A DNA stretch of 6,980 nucleotides, taken from the NCBI GenBank assembly GCA_008501835.1, contig QQUB01000524.1, positions 1 through 6,980 on the forward strand, given 5' to 3'. Made by a program: the position numbers and the translations under genes. Under the pieces are notes generated by a model. That model was not told the DNA's origin. It made no database searches and saw only the letters and a program-made list of their open reading frames with translations. The stretch's first letter is position 1; each line of letters opens with the position of its first letter. This DNA is from Bacteroidota bacterium (lineage in GTDB: Bacteria; Bacteroidota; Bacteroidia; Chitinophagales; Saprospiraceae). Below are positions 1-4,311 of this stretch, in pieces.

Positions 1-1487
1 TCAGTCATTATTTGCTCCAGCTGAAGTTTATTTTTTTCCAGACCTGTTTTGTCGAAGAGGGCCTGTTTGTATTTTCTTTTAGGAATTTCCACTGTTTCAT
101 TTAGATCAAGCGCATCCCGCATGATCTCTACAAACCGGGGATTTGATCGCAATGGTTTTAGCAAAGGCTCGGTATACATCAACAGGATTAGCGGCAACCG
201 GAACGAAAGCGCCTGTTCGATCATTTCCATAGCTTTTTCATAATCGCCCCTCAAAGTATGACAAAGGATCAGGAAATTCATAGCACGGCCCATAGTATCT
301 GTCTGTAAAGCTTCCTCTAAAGACTTTACGCTTTCCTGTACTTTCGATTTATTACCCAGAGCTGCATAAGCGAGTGCTTCTCCTCCCATTTTGGTAAGAT
401 CTCCGGGTTTTGGTTCAGGAAGATTTTGGAAGAATTCGAGTGCCTGTTCAGCCTGGTTTTTTAAAAAAAGGGAGCAGCCCCAGTACAGAATCGGATAATA
501 TAGATCAGGTTGTAGGTCAAGACTTTTTTTGAAATAGGGGATAGCCTCGTCATGCTCTTCTTTCAAATAATAAAGGAATCCCTTATAGTGGACATTCATA
601 GGGTGTAAAGGAGCAATTTGCAGGGCCTTTTCAAATTCTATGGATGCTTCCTCTAATTTACCTTGCACAGTGAGGAAGTTAGCTTTGGTAAGGTACATCT
701 GATCAGTAGGTCGAGCGGCGATGCCCTTATCAATATGTTTGTAGGCGGCATCGAAGTTCCAATTCTGCCAGCAGGCTGTCCAGGAGAGGTTTAGCTGGCA
801 TTCCGGGTAATTTTCGTCCAGTTCGATGGCTTTGTCAAGATATGGCTTAGCCGTTGCGAAGGCCTCCTCTGCGGGTATTTTTCCCATGGTTCCAAGAAAC
901 GCGTATCCCTGGTTGATCTCGAGGTAAGGCGGTACAAAACTTGGCTGCTCTTCAATGATTTCTTTATAGATTTCGATAGCTTTCATGGTTCCAGGAAGGT
1001 CCAGCTTCATGAGGTGATACCTCCCCTTGAGGTATTTTTGATAAACCTCAACAGGAATATCCGGCTTCTCCACCAGATGCTCTTCGATGTCAAAATGACC
1101 TATTTGTTCCCGAAGCTTATCCGCAATGAGCAGACTAATCTCATCCTGTACCGCAAAAACATCTTCCAGTGGCCGGTCAAAAGTTTCCGACCAGAAATGA
1201 AAATCCTCTGCCACATCGATCAGCTGGGCTGTTATACGCATTTTATTGCCACCCAGCCGCACACTGCCTTCAAGAATAGTGGCTACATTCAGCTGTTCGC
1301 CAATTTCCCCGATGGGAATATTTTTGTTTTTAAAGAAGAAAGAGGAGGTTCTCGAGGTGACTTTAAGGCCATGTATTTTGGCCAGGGCATTGATGATTTC
1401 CTCAGTCATACCATCGCTGAAGTATTCAGTGTCCTCACTGGAACTCATGTTTACGAATGGGAGTACGGCGATGGTCTTGTCGGTCAT
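1..1487 (-). CDS. TolB/FlgO-like plus TPR protein, probable AraC-type regulator (3' end outside window)
   Basis: The reading frame is open from ATG at 1487 to the left edge: 495 codons with no stop. Residues 5-125 form the TolB/FlgO-like domain that often precedes TPRs, with the motifs IAVLPFVNMSS, EYFSDGMTEEIINAL, SRTSSF, ILEGSVR and VQDEISLLIA. From about 145 to 460 there is a helical TPR array; the clearest units are near 164-197, 264-297 and 298-331 (for example an A-x-x-x-F-E-K-A-L unit at 281-289). The end, PLLKPLRSNPRF followed by KRKYKQALFDKTGLEK, matches the linker that in Bacteroidota homologues leads into a C-terminal AraC-type helix-turn-helix. That domain is inferred and lies outside the window. 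No signal peptide or membrane segment is visible, so the protein is probably cytosolic. An in-frame TAA 9 bp upstream of the ATG fixes the N-terminus. There is no Shine-Dalgarno; the leader is A/T-rich. It is transcribed away from everything else here. Its target genes are unknown. Confidence 0.9.
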   Translation of the reverse strand, partial: MTDKTIAVLPFVNMSSSEDTEYFSDGMTEEIINALAKIHGLKVTSRTSSFFFKNKNIPIGEIGEQLNVATILEGSVRLGGNKMRITAQLIDVAEDFHFWSETFDRPLEDVFAVQDEISLLIADKLREQIGHFDIEEHLVEKPDIPVEVYQKYLKGRYHLMKLDLPGTMKAIEIYKEIIEEQPSFVPPYLEINQGYAFLGTMGKIPAEEAFATAKPYLDKAIELDENYPECQLNLSWTACWQNWNFDAAYKHIDKGIAARPTDQMYLTKANFLTVQGKLEEASIEFEKALQIAPLHPMNVHYKGFLYYLKEEHDEAIPYFKKSLDLQPDLYYPILYWGCSLFLKNQAEQALEFFQNLPEPKPGDLTKMGGEALAYAALGNKSKVQESVKSLEEALQTDTMGRAMNFLILCHTLRGDYEKAMEMIEQALSFRLPLILLMYTEPLLKPLRSNPRFVEIMRDALDLNETVEIPKRKYKQALFDKTGLEKNKLQLEQIMT

Positions 1488-1620
1488 TGAAATTTTTTAA
1501 GAAAACACTTGAAGGTGAAAATAGGTCAAAAATTTAAAAAGAAAAAGGACTGGTGGGGAACCAATTTTAAATTCCTGCTGTTTGGGAGTTCAAACAGATA
1601 AAAAACAGATAGTAAATTTA

Positions 1621-1695
1621 ATGAAGATAGCCAACACCATATCATGCAGTTGTTCCAGTTCATCCTCACTTGGAGGTACGGGGGCGCTGTATTGA
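1621..1695 (+). CDS. Possible 24-aa Cys/Ser-rich small ORF before a terminator
   Basis: ATG at 1621 opens a 24-codon frame ending in TGA at 1693-1695. The peptide has a short N-terminal part (MKIANTI), then SCSCSSSSS, then LGGTGALY. A strong intrinsic terminator begins 27 bp after the stop, so something on this strand is probably transcribed. The frame stays open upstream to about 1525, but no ATG occurs there. There is no recognisable ribosome binding site or promoter. The antisense frame over the same bases is also open, so a chance ORF is quite possible. A Cys/Ser run recalls some modified-peptide cores, but no modification enzyme is visible, so I assign no function. Confidence 0.15.
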   Translation: MKIANTISCSCSSSSSLGGTGALY

Positions 1696-1720
1696 TATGG
1701 ATCAGCATAATGTTTGTGGG

Positions 1721-1754
1721 AAAGCCCTTGTACTTATGTGCGAGGGCTTTTTTT
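1721..1754 (+). terminator. Rho-independent terminator without an obvious upstream gene
   Basis: The arm AAGCCCTTG (1722-1730) pairs with CGAGGGCTT (1741-1749) over nine base pairs with one G-T wobble, around a 10-nt loop. A run of T follows (1748-1754). The T-run is on the plus strand only. The nearest large gene upstream is on the minus strand and reads away, so the terminator must end an undetected plus-strand transcript (small RNA or small ORF) or be a relic. Confidence 0.75.
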
Positions 1755-1790
1755 GTGCTACGAAAAGAGCCAGATATCAATCGGTAAATG

Positions 1791-1900
1791 GTTTAACCGC
1801 AAGGTTCGCCAGGTTTCGCAAAGTACGCAAGGATTAAGTTCTCAGGTCTTTCTTTTTCTTGCGCCCTTTGCGCTTCCTTGCGCTCTTTGCGGTTAAAAAC
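1791..1900. repeat. Imperfect inverted repeat made of CGCAAAG-like units
   Basis: The left arm (1791-1832) starts GTTTAACCGCAAGG and continues with TTTCGCAAAG and TACGCAAGG. The right arm (1858-1900) reads CTTGCGCCCTTTGCGC and ends CTTTGCGGTTAAAAAC, roughly the reverse complement of the left arm. The spacer is about 25 bp and pyrimidine-rich. Within each arm a CGCAA(A/G)G word recurs about every 10-12 bp. It has no coding capacity and no target-site duplication that I can see. From general knowledge, GCGCAAAG-type repeats are dispersed in many environmental bacterial genomes. It ends 27 bp before the first tRNA and may extend into the tRNA promoter region. Confidence 0.7.
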
Positions 1901-1920
1901 TTAGGGAGTTTGTTGCTTTG
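1886..1920 (+). promoter_or_regulatory. Possible Bacteroidota-type promoter for the tRNA cluster
   Basis: TTGCTTTG at 1913-1920 matches the Bacteroidota -7 consensus TAnnTTTG except at one base. A TTTG at 1886-1889 lies 23 bp upstream, at the long end of the range for the -33 element. Transcription would begin almost at the first tRNA base (1928), leaving nearly no leader, which is unusual. The -33 candidate falls inside the right arm of the inverted repeat. This is pattern matching only. Confidence 0.3.
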
Positions 1921-1927
1921 AACAAAA

Positions 1928-2013
1928 GGAAAGTAAAGCCGGGAGGTCCGGCAACTGCCTGCTAAGCAGCTTGTACACAGGCGTTGTATGTGGTTCGAGT
2001 CCACTGCTTTCCG
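1928..2013 (+). tRNA. tRNA-Ser(GCT), 8/4 acceptor/T-stem form
   Basis: This is a class II tRNA of 86 nt reading AGC/AGU. Acceptor GGAAAGTA (1928-1935) pairs with TGCTTTCC (2005-2012) over eight base pairs, one a T-G wobble. The T-arm is GTGG-TTCGAGT-CCAC, a perfect 4-bp stem. Forcing the usual 7/5 fold gives a T-T mismatch at the base of the T-stem and leaves three bases before the D-arm. The D-arm can form GCCGG-GAGGT-CCGGC (5 bp, 5-nt loop holding GG); a 3-bp stem with a 9-nt loop is the alternative. The anticodon loop is CTGCTAA, anticodon GCT at 1961-1963. The anticodon stem is 4 bp with an A-C mismatch at its outer end. The long variable arm contains TACA/TGTA pairing, as expected for serine. 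The discriminator is G73, and CCA is not encoded. Both the identity and the 8/4 shape are read from the sequence. Confidence 0.88.
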
Positions 2014-2019
2014 CTAAAT

Positions 2020-2095
2020 GCCCATATACCCAATGGTGGCTTTGGGGCAGGTCTGCAAAACCTGTTTAACATCAGTTCGATTCTGATTATGGGCT
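2020..2095 (+). tRNA. tRNA-Cys(GCA)
   Basis: This is a normal 76-nt cloverleaf. Acceptor GCCCATA pairs with TATGGGC (7 bp). The D-stem is CCCA/TGGG with a 10-nt loop containing GG. The anticodon stem CAGGT/ACCTG closes the loop CTGCAAA, with anticodon GCA at 2055-2057. The T-stem ATCAG/CTGAT (5 bp) surrounds TTCGATT. The discriminator is U73, a key cysteine identity base, and position 8 is U. CCA is not encoded. It starts 6 bp after the first serine tRNA, so the two are surely co-transcribed. Its canonical 7/5 shape is a useful internal contrast to both neighbours. Confidence 0.95.
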
Positions 2096-2116
2096 CGCAT
2101 GAACTCGCAGGCTCGT

Positions 2117-2153
2117 GTTTAAGGAGTTTAAGTGGTTTAAGTGGTTCAAAGTG
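2117..2153 (+). repeat. Tandem 9-bp repeat, four units
   Basis: The units are GTTTAAGGA (2117-2125), GTTTAAGTG (2126-2134), GTTTAAGTG (2135-2143) and the degenerate GTTCAAAGTG (2144-2153). It lies in the spacer between tRNA-Cys and tRNA-Ser(TGA). It has no coding capacity. It would be transcribed and then removed when the tRNA precursor is processed. Confidence 0.75.
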
Positions 2154-2167
2154 TTGTTAAAAATCAT

Positions 2168-2208
2168 GGACTGTCGACAGAGAATTGCAGACTGAGACCT
2201 GTCGACTG
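2168..2208. repeat. CTGTCGAC palindromic-core repeat, two copies
   Basis: CTGTCGAC occurs at 2171-2178 and again at 2199-2206, 28 bp apart. The first is part of the palindrome CTGTCGACAG. The related words GACTG and GACTGA also recur between and after the two copies. It ends about 4 bp before tRNA-Ser(TGA). It resembles the short GTCGACTG-type dispersed repeats seen in some environmental Bacteroidota genomes, but I cannot test that here. Confidence 0.5.
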
Positions 2209-2211
2209 AAC

Positions 2212-2294
2212 GGAAGGTAGCATGCAATGGTGCATAAGCGGTCTTGAAAACCGTGCCATCTTTCTGGATGAGGGTTCGATTCCTTTACCTTCCG
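2212..2294 (+). tRNA. tRNA-Ser(TGA), probable 8/4 form
   Basis: This is a class II tRNA of 83 nt reading UCA and, by wobble, other UCN codons. Acceptor GGAAGGTA (2212-2219) pairs perfectly with TACCTTCC (2286-2293), eight base pairs. The T-arm is AGGG-TTCGATT-CCTT, 4 bp with one wobble. A 7/5 fold is also possible here through a terminal G-T pair, but position 8 would then be A instead of the near-universal U. The D-arm is ATGCA-ATGG-TGCAT, a long 5-bp stem with only four loop bases, including GG. Anticodon stem GCGGT/ACCGT closes the loop CTTGAAA, anticodon TGA at 2245-2247. The variable arm has CATC/GATG pairing. The discriminator is G73, and CCA is not encoded. It lies 116 bp after tRNA-Cys and probably shares its transcript. 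Confidence 0.92.
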
Positions 2295-2299
2295 CTGTG

Positions 2300-2333
2300 A
2301 GGAGTGCTTTGTTGAGTGCTCCTTTATTATTTT
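2300..2333 (+). terminator. Rho-independent terminator of the tRNA cluster
   Basis: The arm AGGAGTGC (2300-2307) pairs with GTGCTCCT (2316-2323) over eight base pairs with two wobbles, around an 8-nt loop. A T-rich tail, TTATTATTTT, follows at 2324-2333. It starts six bases after the last tRNA base. The minus strand has no T-run after the stem, so it acts in the tRNA direction. Its tail overlaps the stop codon of the convergent HEAT-repeat gene. Confidence 0.75.
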
Positions 2334-3286
2334 GTGTCGTATTTTTCCTTGAGTTTACTGAGTTCGCGTAAAATTGGAAAAACAAGCCGATCACCGTCAG
2401 ATCTTGAGAGCTGAATCCTGTAATAAGTCTGACCGGGCATCTCTTCTATTGTTTCTGCATCCCCTTTTGAGAGAAGTATCAGGGTACTGAAATCCTTTAT
2501 TTTCCAGCGGTCGTTATCTCCCGCCTTGTTGAGTTTAGCTGTTTCAGAAAGATCGATCAACTTGGACCGTAAGAGATTGTTGAGCATTTCTCTGAGTTCC
2601 GGGTGAATTTCGCCTTCGCGAACATATTTCCAGTAAATGTGATTGAGGCTGCCGAGGTCTCTTAACCGGCCTAATGCTCTTTCAAGCGGTTGGATGGCCT
2701 GTTTTTCCCCGATTTGTGCCAGTGCATTGGCCAGTTCAAAAGTGATCAGGTTGCTACCGCTGTACCTTCTGAGGGCCTCGATGAGAGGTTTGGTAGCTTT
2801 TTTATCTTTCATTTCAGCGATCTTCCGGGCAGCATGAATCCTTATTTCGTCTCTTTCCCGGTGATTATTTATGGTTTGGATCAATCGTTCAATCTGGTCA
2901 GCTCCTCCTTCCAGCCCGAGGATCGCCTTTCTTTTGGTTTGGTGAGTAATCAATTCGGATATTTTTCTCCGGAAGTCAGGGGCTCCGAAGTTTTTGTATT
3001 CCTGCAGGACTTCCAATATTTCCGGGTCACTTAAATACAGAATCCTGTAGGCTTTTGAGTGAAAACTTCCCCCGCCGGGAATTTGCTTATTGGGACCTTT
3101 GAGTTTTTCAATAATGAATATAGCAGAATCAATGCCCAGTTCAGCCAGGGCTTCTTTGGCTTGTGTCCTGTTTTTTGGGTCATTTTTGAGAATGATTTTC
3201 CAAAGGCCTTTAACGTCTTTATTTGTTTTTAACTCATCAACAGTCGGTGCTTCAAAAAGGTGGAGAATTTTTTCTAGGAAGGCCAT
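2327..3286 (-). CDS. HEAT-repeat (PBS-lyase-like) protein, function unknown
   Basis: I chose the ATG at 3286, giving 319 aa. A longer frame exists from TTG at 3325 (332 aa), but its 13 extra residues are lysine-rich and resemble a translated AT-rich leader. The chosen N-terminus (MAFLEKILHLF, then VDELKTNKDVKGL) looks like the usual opening of bacterial HEAT-repeat proteins. Helical repeats are visible near residues 24-62, 132-172 and 176-206, with AARKIAEM-KKATKPLIEAL and ELANALAQIGEKQAIQPLERAL typical of the family. The C-terminal third (about 207-319) has no repeat that I recognise. There is no signal peptide or membrane segment. HEAT solenoids bind partner proteins, and some act on phycobilins or modified proteins; nothing here identifies a partner. 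The gene is convergent with the tRNA cluster and divergent from the ABC transporter, so it is probably monocistronic. No clear promoter or minus-strand terminator was found. Confidence 0.85.
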   Translation of the reverse strand: MAFLEKILHLFEAPTVDELKTNKDVKGLWKIILKNDPKNRTQAKEALAELGIDSAIFIIEKLKGPNKQIPGGGSFHSKAYRILYLSDPEILEVLQEYKNFGAPDFRRKISELITHQTKRKAILGLEGGADQIERLIQTINNHRERDEIRIHAARKIAEMKDKKATKPLIEALRRYSGSNLITFELANALAQIGEKQAIQPLERALGRLRDLGSLNHIYWKYVREGEIHPELREMLNNLLRSKLIDLSETAKLNKAGDNDRWKIKDFSTLILLSKGDAETIEEMPGQTYYRIQLSRSDGDRLVFPILRELSKLKEKYDTK

Positions 3287-3445
3287 ATTTTTCGAATTTG
3301 TGAAAATTTTTTTCGCCTGGATCAACTCAGTAATTTACGAAAAAAAAGACAGAAAAAAGTGAAAAAAAACAGTTTTTATTAAAGCGTGAAAGAATTCTTT
3401 TTTGATCAATTTATTATTAAAAATATCAGATTTAAATGAGTATCT

Positions 3446-3453
3446 TAAATTTG
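3446..3453 (+). promoter_or_regulatory. Possible -7 element for the ABC transporter genes
   Basis: TAAATTTG is a perfect match to the Bacteroidota -7 consensus TAnnTTTG. It lies 135 bp upstream of the ATPase ATG, implying a leader of about 130 nt. No TTTG or TTG is found at the expected -33 distance, and the region is AT-rich, so a chance match is possible. Confidence 0.3.
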
Positions 3454-3477
3454 TAAAAGCAATTGAAACATGATTTA

Positions 3478-3528
3478 ATGAAAGGGTTTATCGGGTATTT
3501 AATGACCCTTCTGATTGCTGAAATCTGA
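3478..3528 (+). CDS. Possible 16-aa hydrophobic leader peptide
   Basis: ATG at 3478 opens a 16-codon frame ending TGA at 3526-3528, encoding MKGFIGYLMTLLIAEI. It lies between the possible promoter and the ATPase gene, and a 6-bp hairpin follows it. The position would suit a translated leader, but there is no ribosome binding site and an ORF of this length is easily found by chance. Confidence 0.12.
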   Translation: MKGFIGYLMTLLIAEI

Positions 3529-3535
3529 TAAACGA

Positions 3536-3552
3536 TAAGGTCGGAAACCTTA
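3536..3552 (+). promoter_or_regulatory. Short hairpin upstream of the ABC ATPase gene
   Basis: TAAGGT (3536-3541) and ACCTTA (3547-3552) form a perfect 6-bp stem with the 5-nt loop CGGAA. No T-run follows, so it is not an intrinsic terminator. It could be a leader structure or chance. Confidence 0.3.
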
Positions 3553-3588
3553 ATGGTCTATTTTGATGTCAAAGAACTTGTTTAAAGC

Positions 3589-4257
3589 ATGCTTATAGAA
3601 TTAAATGACATTCGCAAACAGTATCCGGGACAAGACAAACCTGTTCTGAACGGGATTTCGCTTAAGATTCCGGAGGGGGCTACACTTGCCATCGTTGGCC
3701 CTTCAGGTTCAGGAAAAAGTACCTTGCTAAACCTGTTAGGCACCCTCGATCAACCAACCGCAGGTGAAGTGTTAATGGACAAAACTCCAACCTCCAGATT
3801 AACATCCGAGGAACTTAGTCATATTCGTAACAGGAAGGTTGGTTTTATTTTTCAGACACATCTACTGCTGCCGCAGTTAACAGTTTTGGAGAATGTGCTT
3901 TTGCCGGTTTTGCCACAAGGGAAAACCAAGCAGAAACAAGCAATGGATACGGCCAAAAAATTGTTGAATTCAGTAAGGCTCTCCGATAAGATCAATAGTT
4001 TTCCCGGTAAAATGTCGGTTGGGGAATGCCAACGTGTTGCCGTAGTACGTAGCCTCATCAATGGGCCCGAATTATTGCTTGCGGACGAACCTACGGGTTC
4101 GCTGGATCAGGAATCGGCAGAAAAATTAGGGGACATGCTGATGGATCTTCAAAAGCAATTTTCATTTACGCTGATTACGGTAACCCATTCCCGGGCATTG
4201 GCCAGGAGAATGGAAACTATGTATACTTTGGTTAATGGTAAAATTTCTGATCATTGA
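3589..4257 (+). CDS. ABC transporter ATP-binding protein, LolD/MacB/YbbA type
   Basis: The protein has 222 aa, the normal length for this family. Walker A is GPSGSGKST at residues 37-45. The Q-loop glutamine is Q89 in FIFQ. The signature helix is MSVGECQRVAVVRSL from residue 142. Walker B with the catalytic glutamate is LLLADEP (162-168), followed by the D-loop (TGSLD) and the switch histidine H200 in TVTHS. The segment after the Q-loop (LLLPQLTVLENVLLP) is typical of LolD-like ATPases that partner FtsX-type permeases. The signature departs from the usual LSGGEQQR: valine replaces the second glycine position and cysteine replaces a glutamine. The enzyme should hydrolyse ATP on the cytoplasmic face and drive the permease encoded 54 bp downstream. 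There is no Shine-Dalgarno before the ATG. The gene is not named because several paralogous systems share this ATPase. Confidence 0.93.
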   Translation: MLIELNDIRKQYPGQDKPVLNGISLKIPEGATLAIVGPSGSGKSTLLNLLGTLDQPTAGEVLMDKTPTSRLTSEELSHIRNRKVGFIFQTHLLLPQLTVLENVLLPVLPQGKTKQKQAMDTAKKLLNSVRLSDKINSFPGKMSVGECQRVAVVRSLINGPELLLADEPTGSLDQESAEKLGDMLMDLQKQFSFTLITVTHSRALARRMETMYTLVNGKISDH

Positions 4258-4311
4258 TAAGGTCATTATTCCATTACAATAAATAAAAAGCTTATTTAAT
4301 TTCTGGGACAT

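Larger units (their letters stand above)
3287..3588. other. Divergent intergenic region, AT-rich, possible leader
   Basis: This stretch separates the HEAT-repeat gene from the ABC ATPase gene and should hold promoters for both. The part near the HEAT gene is very A-rich on the plus strand (3340-3370). On the transporter side there are a possible -7 element, a 16-codon ORF and a short hairpin, entered separately. I see no tRNA, known riboswitch or mobile element. Confidence 0.6.

Noticed and set aside
1014..1500. Plus-strand open frames of 158 and 84 codons
   Set aside because: They lie wholly antisense to the well-supported TolB/FlgO-TPR gene and encode no recognisable domain.
1526..1780. 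84-codon minus-strand frame in the intergenic region
   Set aside because: Its composition is unlike a folded protein, it overlaps the terminator hairpin, and it shows no family motif.
1791..1900. CRISPR array
   Set aside because: The units are short, imperfect and inverted, with no regular unique spacers and no cas gene.
1928..2013. Reading the first tRNA as a degenerate pseudogene or as tRNA-Sec
   Set aside because: The mismatches disappear in an 8/4 fold, so decay is not needed. The anticodon is GCT rather than TCA, which excludes tRNA-Sec.
1928..2294. tRNA cluster as an integration site of a mobile element
   Set aside because: No integrase and no direct repeat of a tRNA 3' end is present in the window.
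2164..2394. 76-codon minus-strand frame across the tRNA-Ser(TGA) gene
   Set aside because: It is antisense to a clear tRNA and its terminator and overlaps the end of the HEAT gene.
2643..3362. Plus-strand frames of 64 to 114 codons opposite the HEAT gene
   Set aside because: The minus-strand frame has a coherent repeat protein; the plus-strand frames are shadows.
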